Assembly (NCBI RefSeq): GCF_003721595.1
Contig: NZ_RJJR01000013.1
Span: 62,001-126,000, forward strand
Length of the DNA: 64,000 nucleotides
Direction: 5' to 3'
DNA from: Hanamia caeni
GTDB taxonomy: Bacteria > Bacteroidota > Bacteroidia > Chitinophagales > Chitinophagaceae
This document shows, in pieces, positions 34,724-44,696 of this stretch. A model generated the notes under the pieces. It had not been told where the DNA came from, did not search any database, and was given only the letters and a program-made list of their open reading frames with translations. The stretch's first letter is position 1. Every line of letters starts with the position of its first letter. The translations under genes were made by a program, and so were the position numbers.

Positions 34724-35141
34724 AGTATTTGTGGATACCAATATTGTTTTAGATATTTTCCATCGCGACAGGCCTTTCTATGAAGATGCGGTACAATTGT
34801 TTTATTATCTTGATGATAACAGATTTAGCGCGTTTTATTCCGAAAGCGTTCTAACGACGATGGCGTACGTTTTGAGAAAGACAATGACATCAAATGAAGT
34901 GAATAAAGCCATTATCAATTTGAACAGGAAAATTGCGTTTCTTCCATGCATTTCATCATTACCCGCAAAATCTTTGCTGTCAAATCCACCGGATTTTGAA
35001 GATGCATTGCTTTACGAAATAGCGTTGCATCATCACCTTGATTATTTCATTACTTCCGACAAAAAAGATTTTAAGCTGATTCAAAACCCAATACTGCCGG
35101 TAATAAATGCAAAAGAGTTTAATAAGATAATAGCGGATTGA
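34713..35141 (+). CDS. PIN-domain toxin
   Basis: A 142-residue PIN-fold nuclease. Asp8 in KVFVDTNIVLDIF, the acidic residue of SESVLTTMAY, DFEDALLYEIAL and the C-terminal YFITSDKKDFK supply the metal site, so it looks active. It belongs to another PIN subgroup than the VapC at 19493, so the two pairs are unlikely to be recent copies of each other. Converges on the oxidoreductase gene with a 29-base gap. Confidence 0.87.
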   Translation: MAYKVFVDTNIVLDIFHRDRPFYEDAVQLFYYLDDNRFSAFYSESVLTTMAYVLRKTMTSNEVNKAIINLNRKIAFLPCISSLPAKSLLSNPPDFEDALLYEIALHHHLDYFITSDKKDFKLIQNPILPVINAKEFNKIIAD

Positions 35142-35170
35142 CTAACCATTTTATAAAAAAAAATATTATA

Positions 35171-36151
35171 TTATTTTCTGGTAAAATCATCTAATAATTT
35201 CATCACTACGGCGCCATCTTCGGCGCTGGACGGATTAGGTGCTTTATCCAAAAAGTAATTTACAACTTCCTGTATCAGCGGTTGCTGCACATGTTGAAGC
35301 GGTTCAAATAATATTTCTTCTGTAATGCCATTTTTTTGAATGACTATCTTCTTATGTTCAAAAATGGGAAACGAAAGCTTTCCTTCCGATCCATAAATTT
35401 CACAGACGTCTTTTTCCAATTCTTTCGTAATATTAAAATTCCACGTTCCACTAAAAAGAAGCCCGGATTTGAATAAAATATTACCTGAAACCATATCATC
35501 TGCATCATACAATTTATCCTGGTTAGCCGCAAATCCTGTAGCCTTTTCAATCTCTCCAAAAAACCAATACATTAAATCCAACTGGTGAGGCGCAATGTCG
35601 TGAAACAAGCCTCCACCGGCAATTTGAGGATTTACACGCCAAGACACTTTTGGGATAGATAACGCTTCTTTCTCAAGTTGTTTTTTATAAAATTCCAGCT
35701 TAACAAACCGTGGAATTCCAATCACTTTTTCATTCAATAATTCTTTTACTTTTTTAAAAAGAGGTTGCCCGCGCCGATAATGTGCAATGGAAACTTTTAC
35801 ATTTTTTTCGGCCGCAACCCTGGCAATCATATTTGCCGATGCATAATTCAATGCGACAGGTTTTTCAATATATACAGGCTTGCCGGCGTTAATGGCAGCC
35901 ATCGCATATTGCTCGTGGGAAGAAGGAGGTGTAGCGATATAAATCGCATTTACTTCTCCATCATTTATCAATTTATTCGCATCGTCGTACCATTTTGAAA
36001 CGCCATGCCGGTGCGCATAATCTTTTGCTTTTTCTGCATCGCGGCGCATCACGGCAACTAACGAAGAATTTTCTACTTTATTAAATGCCGGGCCGCTTTT
36101 TATTTCTGTTACGTCGCCGCAGCCAATCATTCCCCATTTTATATTTTCCAT
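35171..36151 (-). CDS. Gfo/Idh/MocA family oxidoreductase
   Basis: A 326-residue NAD(P)-dependent sugar-type oxidoreductase. The Rossmann start is KWGMIGCGDVTEIKSGPAF, followed by AIYIATPPSSHEQYAMAAINAGKPVYIEKPVALN (EKP motif) and GGGLFHDIAPHQLDLMYWFFG with the catalytic Asp/His helix. Members oxidise sugars, inositols or sugar derivatives, and the substrate is not readable. It is next to a sugar-kinase-like gene on the same strand, which supports a carbohydrate role. Confidence 0.88.
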   Translation of the reverse strand: MENIKWGMIGCGDVTEIKSGPAFNKVENSSLVAVMRRDAEKAKDYAHRHGVSKWYDDANKLINDGEVNAIYIATPPSSHEQYAMAAINAGKPVYIEKPVALNYASANMIARVAAEKNVKVSIAHYRRGQPLFKKVKELLNEKVIGIPRFVKLEFYKKQLEKEALSIPKVSWRVNPQIAGGGLFHDIAPHQLDLMYWFFGEIEKATGFAANQDKLYDADDMVSGNILFKSGLLFSGTWNFNITKELEKDVCEIYGSEGKLSFPIFEHKKIVIQKNGITEEILFEPLQHVQQPLIQEVVNYFLDKAPNPSSAEDGAVVMKLLDDFTRK

Positions 36152-36183
36152 TTACAAATATTTTTATTGAGCAAATTTTTTTA

Positions 36184-36216
36184 CAGTAGACAAACAAATG
36201 AATGCAAATTTTGTTT
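36184..36216 (-). repeat. 33-base intergenic repeat, copy 8
   Basis: Minus strand: AAACAAAATTT, then GCATTCATTTGTTT and GTCTACTG. The most diverged of the accepted copies; the arm pairing is lost. It begins 13 bases after the stop of the kinase-like gene. Confidence 0.5.
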
Positions 36217-36229
36217 CGTTTGAGATTGC

Positions 36230-37285
36230 TTATTTATTCATCAGCCTCAGCAACGCTTCTTCTTTTTCAATCAATCTTTGCAGCAATGCCATTTGATTTC
36301 CGGCGCGCACAAAATTTTGTCCATCATATTTCGCACCGTAGTAAATATCATTATTCAAATGATCGGTGAGGAACCGCAATGCCTGCATATAAATCATAAA
36401 TTTTCCGGAATACAGAAAATGATTTTTTTCAGCGGGATTGAGTTCATTTTTCATTTCACTCATATATCCTTTCCAGATAGCACTATAATAATCATCCCTG
36501 ATTTCTATTTTTGAAAAATCTTTTTCCTCCTCGTTTGCCGGCGAAAGATAGGTGCGCAGCATATCACCCACATCACTTATAAAATAGCCAGGCATCACGG
36601 TATCAAGATCAATCAGGCAAATGCCCTTGTCATCATCGTCAAATAATACGTTGCTGATTTTGGTATCATGGTGAGTAACGCGCAATTTAAAATCCGGATC
36701 CTGCAAAATTTTTTCATAAGTAGCTACAATGTTTTTATTTGCTTTGGACTGATCAATCAGGGTAGCTGCTTCTTTAATTCGCGCAGGGTTGCCGTTTTGT
36801 AGTGAGTTTAAAAATTGTTCATACCTCAGCGTGAGATTATGAAAATCAGGCAATGTAATTTGCAAATTTTCAACGGGGAACCCTGATAGCAGTCTTGTAA
36901 ATTCTCCAAATTGTTTTGCCGCTTCAAAAGCCTGTTCTGGTTTTTCAACGGTGGCTATAGTATGTGAATTGGCTACAAAAAAGCCAAGCCTGAAATATTC
37001 TTTTTCCGTGGTGATCACCATTTCTTTACCGCTGTTTGTTTTTATAAATGCTGCGAAAGAATATTGAGGGAAATGTTTCTTTAAATAATCTTCCAGCAGG
37101 CGAACGTTTGACGCGATTGCCTCCGGGTTTTTAAAAACAAAATGATTTATTTTTTGTAAAATATAATCCTGCTCATTGGTTTTTATTTTCCATGTGGCAT
37201 TTATCAGGCCTTTGTTTATGGGCTCTATCTTAGCACTGCCCATATTTATATCATACGCTGAAAGAATTTTTTCTAGTGAACCCAT
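36230..37285 (-). CDS. APH-fold sugar kinase, N-acetylhexosamine 1-kinase-like
   Basis: A 351-residue member of the aminoglycoside phosphotransferase fold. The kinase core is THHDTKISNVLFD (catalytic Asp and Asn) and GICLIDLDTVMPGYFISDVGDMLRTYLSPANEEE (metal-binding Asp). The start INKGLINATWKI and the GYFISDVGD segment resemble NahK-type N-acetylhexosamine 1-kinases, which phosphorylate GlcNAc or GalNAc at C1. The nearby GH20 hexosaminidase and nagB-like gene fit this role, but the substrate is inferred. Not likely to be an antibiotic resistance gene. Confidence 0.7.
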   Translation of the reverse strand: MGSLEKILSAYDINMGSAKIEPINKGLINATWKIKTNEQDYILQKINHFVFKNPEAIASNVRLLEDYLKKHFPQYSFAAFIKTNSGKEMVITTEKEYFRLGFFVANSHTIATVEKPEQAFEAAKQFGEFTRLLSGFPVENLQITLPDFHNLTLRYEQFLNSLQNGNPARIKEAATLIDQSKANKNIVATYEKILQDPDFKLRVTHHDTKISNVLFDDDDKGICLIDLDTVMPGYFISDVGDMLRTYLSPANEEEKDFSKIEIRDDYYSAIWKGYMSEMKNELNPAEKNHFLYSGKFMIYMQALRFLTDHLNNDIYYGAKYDGQNFVRAGNQMALLQRLIEKEEALLRLMNK

Positions 37286-37404
37286 GACGTTTTTTTGATT
37301 ACAAATGAGGATTAAAAATAAACATGAAAATTCAAACGATTATCTTTATTACAAATCGGGATTTTAGCTGCATTCTTTTTTGGAAATATTGAAAATTAAA
37401 AACT

Positions 37405-38943
37405 ATGGCGTATTCAAAATCTTTTTTTATTTTCTTTTTTGGAATTTGCCCGCTTTTTATTTCTGCACAAAAAAAAGCTGCTTCCAAAAATGACAAGCCT
37501 AATATCGTTTACATTCTCGCTGATGATATTGGCTATGGCGATCTCGGACCTTATGGTCAGCAAAAAGCGGAAACACCCAATATTGATGCGTTAGCCAGGG
37601 ATGGAATGCTGTTTACACAATATTATGCGATGCCGGTGTGTGCACCGTCGCGCTACTCATTAATGACCGGCTACAATGCAGGCCACTCCTATATTCGTGG
37701 TAATGATGAATGGACGCAAAGAGGCGATGTGTGGAACTTTGAAGCAATGGAAGCCAATCCTTCTTTAGAGGGACAATGGCCTATTCCTGATTCAACCGTT
37801 ACGATTGCAAAGTTGTTGCAGAAGGCAGGCTATCGCACCGCGCTCGTGGGCAAGTGGGGGCTTGGAGGCCCGATGAGCACAGGCATTCCAAACAAACAGG
37901 GGTTTGATTATTTCTATGGTTCATTGTGCCAGCGGCAGGATCATCAGTATTACCCCGGGCATTTATGGGAAGATGTTTATCGCGTGCCACTCAATAATAA
38001 AATACAGGATCCGAATATAAAATTTCCTGCCAGTCTTGATGCGCTCAACATTAAAAATTACAGTGCTTATACACAGGAGGATTACGCGCCTGATTTTATG
38101 ATACAAGCCGCTTTAAATTTCATAGATAAAAACAAGGCTTCACCATTCTTTCTTTATTTTCCTGACCCGCTACCACATGCTTCCATGCAGGCGCCTGAAA
38201 GATGGGTAGCATATTATCATAAAAAATTTGGAGAAGAGAAGCCATTTGGTGGTGGAAGCTATGTGCCCTGCCGTTATCCGCGGGCAACACGCGCAGCAAT
38301 GGTTTCGCTTTTTGATGAACATGTAGGCCAGATTGTTGCCAAATTAAAACAGGCAGGCATATACGAAAATTCCATTATTATTGTTTCGAGCGACAATGGA
38401 GCGTCCAACGAAGGCGGCGCAGATTGTGAATTTTTCAATAGCAACCGGCCTTTTAAAAATGAATTGGGATGGGGCAAAGGTTTTTTATATGAAGGCGGTA
38501 TCAGGGAACCGTTTATTGTCTCATGGCCCGGAAAAATAAATCCAGGAACAAAAAGCGACCTGATTTGTGCAGCATGGGATGTATTGCCGACGTTATGTAA
38601 AATCACAAACATTGAAAGCCCTGCAGGCATTGACGGGATTAATTTTTTACCCACATTATTAGGACAAAGCGAACAGCAAAAACATGCATTTCTTTATTGG
38701 GAATTTCCTCAATATGGCGGCCAGCAGGCAGTACGATTGGGAAAATGGAAGGCCATCCGCCTCGATGTGCTCAAAGGGAATATGCAATTAAAATTATTTG
38801 ATCTGGACAGCGATATTAAGGAACAGCATGACATTGCAGCGCAACATCCGGGAGTGATACGGCAAATCGAAGACATAATGAAAAAGGAACACCGCACTGC
38901 TGAAGTGAGTTCTTTCAGAATGAAAGCAATAGACGACAAATAG
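37405..38943 (+). CDS. Secreted sulfatase (arylsulfatase family S1)
   Basis: A 512-residue formylglycine sulfatase with a signal peptide (about residues 5-21). NIVYILADDIGYGDLGPYGQ provides metal-binding Asp residues; the site to be oxidised to formylglycine is Cys79 in VCAPSRYSLMTG (CxPxR). Further ligands are ALVGKWGLGG, FPDPLPHASMQAPERW and IIIVSSDNGASNEGG. It removes sulfate esters from sugars or aryl compounds in the periplasm. It needs a formylglycine-generating enzyme; a broken one lies 2.8 kb downstream. First gene of a plus-strand glycan group. Confidence 0.93.
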   Translation: MAYSKSFFIFFFGICPLFISAQKKAASKNDKPNIVYILADDIGYGDLGPYGQQKAETPNIDALARDGMLFTQYYAMPVCAPSRYSLMTGYNAGHSYIRGNDEWTQRGDVWNFEAMEANPSLEGQWPIPDSTVTIAKLLQKAGYRTALVGKWGLGGPMSTGIPNKQGFDYFYGSLCQRQDHQYYPGHLWEDVYRVPLNNKIQDPNIKFPASLDALNIKNYSAYTQEDYAPDFMIQAALNFIDKNKASPFFLYFPDPLPHASMQAPERWVAYYHKKFGEEKPFGGGSYVPCRYPRATRAAMVSLFDEHVGQIVAKLKQAGIYENSIIIVSSDNGASNEGGADCEFFNSNRPFKNELGWGKGFLYEGGIREPFIVSWPGKINPGTKSDLICAAWDVLPTLCKITNIESPAGIDGINFLPTLLGQSEQQKHAFLYWEFPQYGGQQAVRLGKWKAIRLDVLKGNMQLKLFDLDSDIKEQHDIAAQHPGVIRQIEDIMKKEHRTAEVSSFRMKAIDDK

Positions 38944-39050
38944 CTTTGCGGTTATTTTTTCAAATCGCAAAATTTTTTGTCTTCATTGTGATTTCAAATT
39001 TTGAATACTTGCATAGCGAACCATAATGAATTGAATTCAAAGAATGTGAA

Positions 39051-39083
39051 AAATAAAAATCAGGATTATTTATTTGTTTACTG
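39051..39083 (+). repeat. 33-base intergenic repeat, copy 9
   Basis: The closest copy to the consensus: AAATAAAAATC, AGGA, TTATTTATTT and GTTTACTG, with 6-base pairing of AAATAA and TTATTT. It lies in the 284-base gap between the sulfatase and GH95 genes, 107 bases after the sulfatase stop. I see nothing else in that gap. Confidence 0.8.
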
Positions 39084-39227
39084 TTTTGTGTTTAGAGGAT
39101 AAAGAATGTACAGAAAAAATGACCTGAAAATAAATTCATTTTCTATGATGCTTTGTAAGCAGATTTAAGAAACTGAAAAAGTTTAATAATTATGCCCGGT
39201 GATTTTTTTATTTTTAAGAAAAATCAA

Positions 39228-41666
39228 ATGTTGAAATTTTGTGTCTTTATTTTCATTTTGTTGACTGCAAATGCTTTATTTGCGCAATCTGATTTGCAAT
39301 TGCGATTTGATTCACCCGCTAAACAGTTTACAGAATCTGTTCCCTTAGGCAATGGGACGCTGGGTGCGATGGTATTTGGAGGCACCAATGTGGAGCGGAT
39401 TGTATTGAACGAAAAATCAATGTGGTCCGGAGGCGTGGAGGATCCCAATCGCCATGACGCGCATAAGTATTTGCCCGAAATTCAAAAATTATTGCAGGAA
39501 GAAAAGAATGAGGAAGCACAAAAATTATTACAACAACATTTCGTTTGCGCAGGCAAAGGTTCTGGCTTTGGAAATGGTGCACATGTAAAATATGGCAGCT
39601 ATCAGATCTTGAGCGATCTCTTTATAAAATGGAATGATACCAATTCTGTTGTTACAAATTACTCAAGGAGATTAGAATTAGATAAAGCGATCGGCATTGT
39701 TGAATGGCGAAGAAATGGCATTCAATTTAAAGAAGAAATTTGGGTAAGTGCGCCGCAAAAGGTGATTGTGATTCGGCTTTCAGCAGACAAGGAAAATTCA
39801 TTGAATTTTATTTTGGAAATGAAAAGAAAAGAGAGAGCTTCTTTTTCATCTGCATCACATTCGATAACCATGAAAGGCCAATTGGACGGTGGTGATGGCG
39901 ACGCAGGAATCAACTTTGCTGCCTATGCTAAAGTGATTACTCCCAAAGGAAACGTTTTGCCAATAAATGGTGGACTCACGGTGAATGCAGATAAGCAGTG
40001 TGTTATTATCATAAGCGCCCATACGGATTTAAATTTGCCAAATGTAGAACTGAGAGGCCCCGCACCGCTTCCGATAGCAATGAAGCGTGTGAAAACTGCG
40101 GCTGTAATTCCAATTGAAACGTTGCTGCAAAATCACATCACCGATTATCAATCTTTATTCAACCGCTGTTCATTGCAATTCACTTCAAGAGAAAATGATT
40201 CAATAAAAAATATGACGACTGAGAAGAGGCTGATTCGCTATGCAAATGGATTAAGCGATGTAAACCTGCCGTCATTGTATTTTAATTTCGGGCGTTATCT
40301 GTTGATATCAAGTTCACGAAATAAAGGTCTTTCCTCGAATTTGCAGGGCTTATGGGCTGAAGAATATCAAGCACCATGGAATGGCGATTATCATTTGGAC
40401 ATCAATGTTGAAATGAATTATTGGCCAGCCGAAATTACTAATCTTGCCATGTGTCATCTGCCCTTAATAGAATTTGTAAGCGAATTGGTAAAGCCCGGCC
40501 ATCAGACTTCAAAAGCTTATTACAATGGCAAGGGCTGGGTGGCTCATGTGATAAGCAATCCATGGAAGTTTACTGCACCGGGCGAAGGCGCCGATTGGGG
40601 CTCTACACTTACGGGCGGATCATGGCTATGCGAACATCTTTGGGAACATTATATTTTTAATCCGGATAAAAAATACCTCGAAAAAATTTACCCGGTTTTG
40701 AAAGGAGCGGCGCTTTTTTACACCAGCATATTGATAACCGATCCAAAGACAGGCTGGCTCGTAACAGCTCCCTCCAATTCGCCTGAAAATACTTATATCT
40801 TACCAAACGGCTTTCACGGCCAGACTACCATGGGGCCGACAATGGACATGCAAATCGGAAGAGAACTTTTGAGCAATACGATTGCTGCGGCAACTATTTT
40901 GGGTGTTGATAAAAAATGGTCTGACAGTTTATCGGAAATAAAATCAAAATTAGCGCCGAACCAGATCAGTCCTTCCACCGCGGGCATACAGGAATGGATT
41001 CGTGATTATAAAGAAGCGGATCCGCACCACCGGCATGTTTCGCAATTGTATGGCCTGTATCCGTATGATGAGATAAACAGGGAAACCCCTGGATTGCAAC
41101 GCGCCGCTGTGAAAACTTTACTGCGGAGAGGCGATGAAGCCACCGGCTGGTCAAGGGCGTGGAAAATCAATTTTTGGGCAAGGCTTGATAGTGGTGATCA
41201 TGCTTTGAAGTTATTCAAAGGTTTGTTGCAACCGGCTTTTCAATCATCGCAAATTTCAATGACTGATGGCGCAGGCACTTATCCTAATTTGTTTTGCGCG
41301 CATCCGCCTTTCCAGATTGATGGAAATTTTGGAGGTACAGCGGGCATCGCGGAAATGCTGTTGCAAAGCAATGGAAAGAATAATGTCATCCGTTTTTTAC
41401 CTGCTCTGCCAACTGACAATGACTGGCAAAATGGAAAGATAACGGGCATGTGTACACGCAATGGATTTACTGTTGATTTCAATTGGGAAGATGGTAAGGT
41501 AAAAGAAGCAACCATAATTTCTAAATCGGGAAACGATTGCTTTGTTCAATTGCCTGCAGGCCTACAAATCTTTGATGTAGCCGGAAAGAAGACAGTGAAG
41601 AGGTTTTTGGGAAACGGAATCTTCCAATTCCAAACTAAGAGGGCGCAAAAATATTACATACGATAA
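39228..41666 (+). CDS. GH95 family glycoside hydrolase (alpha-fucosidase type)
   Basis: An 812-residue secreted enzyme. The ATG at 39228 is chosen because it starts the signal peptide (MLKFCVFIFILLTANALFAQS); a start at 39192 would add 12 polar and aromatic residues. An N-terminal beta-sandwich (SVPLGNGTLGAMVFGG, NEKSMWSGG) precedes the catalytic (alpha/alpha)6 barrel with NVEMNYWPAEITNLAMCH, PSNSPENTY and HRHVSQLYGLYP, then ATGWSRAWKINFWARL. GH95 members act on alpha-1,2-L-fucosides or alpha-L-galactosides. It lies in the same orientation as sulfatase and GH20. Confidence 0.93.
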   Translation: MLKFCVFIFILLTANALFAQSDLQLRFDSPAKQFTESVPLGNGTLGAMVFGGTNVERIVLNEKSMWSGGVEDPNRHDAHKYLPEIQKLLQEEKNEEAQKLLQQHFVCAGKGSGFGNGAHVKYGSYQILSDLFIKWNDTNSVVTNYSRRLELDKAIGIVEWRRNGIQFKEEIWVSAPQKVIVIRLSADKENSLNFILEMKRKERASFSSASHSITMKGQLDGGDGDAGINFAAYAKVITPKGNVLPINGGLTVNADKQCVIIISAHTDLNLPNVELRGPAPLPIAMKRVKTAAVIPIETLLQNHITDYQSLFNRCSLQFTSRENDSIKNMTTEKRLIRYANGLSDVNLPSLYFNFGRYLLISSSRNKGLSSNLQGLWAEEYQAPWNGDYHLDINVEMNYWPAEITNLAMCHLPLIEFVSELVKPGHQTSKAYYNGKGWVAHVISNPWKFTAPGEGADWGSTLTGGSWLCEHLWEHYIFNPDKKYLEKIYPVLKGAALFYTSILITDPKTGWLVTAPSNSPENTYILPNGFHGQTTMGPTMDMQIGRELLSNTIAAATILGVDKKWSDSLSEIKSKLAPNQISPSTAGIQEWIRDYKEADPHHRHVSQLYGLYPYDEINRETPGLQRAAVKTLLRRGDEATGWSRAWKINFWARLDSGDHALKLFKGLLQPAFQSSQISMTDGAGTYPNLFCAHPPFQIDGNFGGTAGIAEMLLQSNGKNNVIRFLPALPTDNDWQNGKITGMCTRNGFTVDFNWEDGKVKEATIISKSGNDCFVQLPAGLQIFDVAGKKTVKRFLGNGIFQFQTKRAQKYYIR

Positions 41667-41785
41667 TTGTAAAACTGGTTTAATAGTTGTAAAATGATGT
41701 AATGAATTTAGCGAATTTGGTGACAATTTTTTAAATCAATACAACCATATTTTAAAATTTATTGCGATTGATATAAAGAGGAGCA

Positions 41786-42291
41786 GTGCCACGCATCAGT
41801 TGGGCAGGAAAGCGCTTGTCTACAGAAGCAGAATGGGAATATGCGGCAAGGGGCGGATTGAAAAATGAAATTTATCCCTGGGGAAATGAATCGGTTAATG
41901 ATGGCAAGGCTAAAGCAAATTCGTGGGGTGGAAAATTTCCTTATTACAATGATAACAGGGATGGTTACACGAAATTAGCTCCGGTAAAATCATTTGCGGC
42001 CAATGGTTATGGGTTATACGGTATGGCCGGAAATGTTCGGGAATGGTGTAGCGATTGGTATGATGCCGATTATTATCAATTACTTAAAGATGCGGTTGCT
42101 ATGGATCCTTCAGGGCCTCAAAAAAGTTTTGATCCGCAGGATCCTATACGCCTAAAAGAAGTTTGCGGGGAGGAAGTTTCTTGTGCAATGATACCTACTG
42201 TAGTGGCTACCGTATAGCTCGTCGCATGAAAAGTAGTCCTGACAAGGGTTTGGAACACACAGGTTTCCGCTGCGTAAGGGATGCCGGTTAA
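41786..42291 (+). pseudogene. Formylglycine-generating enzyme remnant (truncated, frameshifted)
   Basis: The frame from 41786 gives GKRLSTEAEWEYAARGG, YPWGNESVNDGKAKANSWGG and NGYGLYGMAGNVREWCSDWYDADYY, the second half of a SUMF1-type formylglycine-generating enzyme. At about 42143-42145 the frame must slip by one base. The shifted frame then reads RGGSFLCNDTYCSGYRIARR and GLEHTGFRCVRDAG to a stop at 42289-42291. The two active-site cysteines (LCNDTYC) lie in the shifted frame. The first half of the enzyme is missing and is not found upstream (41667-41785). So the gene is broken twice, unless the frameshift is a sequencing error. Confidence 0.88.
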
Positions 42292-42329
42292 ATTAAATTG
42301 TAAAAATTTTCAAAAATAAATTTTATAGC

Positions 42330-44642
42330 ATGCAGCTAACAAAAAGATGGAGCGTTGTTTTGATTTTGTTATTCCCTTTATTTGGAATAGCTCAAAAGCA
42401 AGTCAATATCATCCCTAAACCATTAAGTCTTATCGTTGAAGAAGGACATTTCACGATTGATAAAAACACGGGAATTATATTTAATTCGAAGGAAAAGGAT
42501 TTGCATCATGCAGCCATTTTTTTCAATTCATTTATTAAAAATGTTTCCGGAATTTCTTTGCCTTTTAATGTCAAAAAAAATAAATTCATAATTTTTGAAA
42601 TAAAAAAAACGGCAAAGATTGGGAACGAAGGTTATCTTCTTGATGTGTCTCCATCATCCATAAAAATTGTTGCTAATACAAAGGCTGGGATTATTTATGG
42701 AATGCAATCACTTTTTCAAACGCTGCCGCAAGTTCGCACCAACGCAACATTAGAAGTGCCTTGCATGAAAGTTACAGATTATCCGGCATTCAAATGGCGC
42801 GGTATGCACCTTGACGTTTGCAGGCATTTTTTTTCTCCTGAAATGGTTAAAGAATATATTGATCTTTTGTCGGAATATAAATTCAATACTTTTCACATGC
42901 ATCTTACAGACGATCAGGGTTGGAGGCTTGAAATAAAAAAATATCCGAAGCTTACCTCAGTAGGTGCGTGGCGGGCAGACAGGCGTGGCATCCCATGGAG
43001 TGAATCTCAGCCGACGCAGCCGGGAGAGCCCACAACATATGGCGGTTATTACACACAAGACCAGGTGCGCGATATTGTAGCTTATGCAAAAGATAGAAAT
43101 ATTACCATCGTTCCTGAAATAGAAATGCCCGGCCATTCAGAAGCTGCCATTGCAGCGTACCCGTGGCTTTCGTGTACACAACAAGCTCAGACTACCATTA
43201 CGGGCGGCGTTTACCCACGGGATGTTCAAACAAGCTATTGCCCCGCCAATGACAGTGTCTTTACTTTTTTAGAAAACGTGTTGACAGAAGTAATGCAATT
43301 ATTTCCATCAAAATATATTCATGTTGGCGGTGATGAGGTTGATAAAACTCCGTGGAAAAATGATCCGCGTTGCCAGGCTTTGATGAAGAAATTGGGATAC
43401 ACGGATGTGGATCAGTTGCAAAGTTATTTTATCAGGAGAATCGAAAAATTTTTAATAGCTCATCATCGTAAACTGATTGGGTGGGATGAAATATTGGAGG
43501 GCGGTTTAGCGCCTGAGGCGACCGTGATGAGCTGGCGCGGCGAAAGTGGAGGGATAAAAGCAGCCAAAATGAAACACGATGTAGTGATGACTCCGGGCAC
43601 GCCTCTTTATTTCGATCATTACCAGGCTGGCCCTGCCGGTGAACCCCCTGCAATCGGTGGTTTTAATACGTTGAAAATGGTGTATGATTATTACCCCATC
43701 CCCAAAGAATTAGATTCAACCGATGCTCAATATGTGTTGGGTGCCCAGGCCAACGTTTGGGCCGAATTCATTGCGAGCCGTCAACATTTGGAGTATATGG
43801 TTTTGCCAAGAATGCTGGCGCTTTCGGAAATTTTGTGGACGCCAAAAGATGAAAAAAATTATGTAGATTTTTATAATCGCCTGCAAAATCAATTCAGGGC
43901 ATTTGATCAAAAAGGCTTTAATTATTGTCCGGGCAATTTTACTGTGGCTATCAAACCGGTTTCTGAAAATGGAAAATTATCCGTCACACTTTCATCTGAA
44001 ATTCCGGGAAGTGAAATATATTATACCACCGATGGAGCCGATCCGAATGCAGGAAGCAATAAATATATAAATCCTGTTAACATTGATTCATCTGTTACCG
44101 TAAAGGCGGTTATTGTTGAAAATGGAAAAGTAATGGGTGTGAAACCTGCAGAGCAAAAATTCGTTATGGATAAGGCCATTGGAAGAAATGTGGCTTATGT
44201 TAATCTACCGAGTAAATATTATCCGGCAGACGGGCCAAATACTTTGACGGATGGCGTTAGAGGCACCACCTCACCCGGCAAGTTCTGGCATGCATTTGAC
44301 GGAGACGATCTCATAGCAACTATAGATTTAGACCAACCCACTTCAGTTCACCAAATTATAATTGGATGTCTTCAGAGTTATAATGATTGGATTTTTTTAC
44401 CGCAATCAGTTACTTATGAAATATCTAATGACGGTACGAATTTTACTAATCTTGGAACAGTAAAAAATGATATTTCTCCGGATGAGAAAAATGCAGTGAT
44501 AAAAGATTTTACCCTTGATTTTCCCGGGCGAAACGCAAGATATATTCGTGTGACTGCAAAGAACATTGGTGTTTGCCCTAAAGGCCATCCGGGAGAAGGA
44601 AAACCCGCGTGGATATTCGCCGATGAAATCATGGTGCAGTAA
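42330..44642 (+). CDS. GH20 beta-N-acetylhexosaminidase
   Basis: A 770-residue secreted hexosaminidase with a signal peptide ending IAQ. Order: GH20 N-terminal domain (about 25-145), catalytic barrel (DYPAFKWRGMHLDVCRHFF, HMHLTDDQGWRLEIKKYP, and the catalytic pair Asp335-Glu336 in HVGGDEVDKTPW), a chitobiase-type C-terminal sandwich (GSEIYYTTDGADPNAGSNKY) and a final F5/8-type C (discoidin-like) carbohydrate-binding domain (about 640-770, ending GKPAWIFADEIMV). It frees terminal GlcNAc or GalNAc by substrate-assisted catalysis. Confidence 0.95.
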   Translation: MQLTKRWSVVLILLFPLFGIAQKQVNIIPKPLSLIVEEGHFTIDKNTGIIFNSKEKDLHHAAIFFNSFIKNVSGISLPFNVKKNKFIIFEIKKTAKIGNEGYLLDVSPSSIKIVANTKAGIIYGMQSLFQTLPQVRTNATLEVPCMKVTDYPAFKWRGMHLDVCRHFFSPEMVKEYIDLLSEYKFNTFHMHLTDDQGWRLEIKKYPKLTSVGAWRADRRGIPWSESQPTQPGEPTTYGGYYTQDQVRDIVAYAKDRNITIVPEIEMPGHSEAAIAAYPWLSCTQQAQTTITGGVYPRDVQTSYCPANDSVFTFLENVLTEVMQLFPSKYIHVGGDEVDKTPWKNDPRCQALMKKLGYTDVDQLQSYFIRRIEKFLIAHHRKLIGWDEILEGGLAPEATVMSWRGESGGIKAAKMKHDVVMTPGTPLYFDHYQAGPAGEPPAIGGFNTLKMVYDYYPIPKELDSTDAQYVLGAQANVWAEFIASRQHLEYMVLPRMLALSEILWTPKDEKNYVDFYNRLQNQFRAFDQKGFNYCPGNFTVAIKPVSENGKLSVTLSSEIPGSEIYYTTDGADPNAGSNKYINPVNIDSSVTVKAVIVENGKVMGVKPAEQKFVMDKAIGRNVAYVNLPSKYYPADGPNTLTDGVRGTTSPGKFWHAFDGDDLIATIDLDQPTSVHQIIIGCLQSYNDWIFLPQSVTYEISNDGTNFTNLGTVKNDISPDEKNAVIKDFTLDFPGRNARYIRVTAKNIGVCPKGHPGEGKPAWIFADEIMVQ

Positions 44643-44696
44643 AAAAACTTTTAGGCAGGTTTTTTATTTTGGGAGTGGTTAAAAAAAGCGGGGTAG

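Noticed and set aside
36230..37285. Aminoglycoside resistance kinase
   Set aside because: It shares the fold, but the motifs and the glycan-gene setting fit a sugar kinase better.
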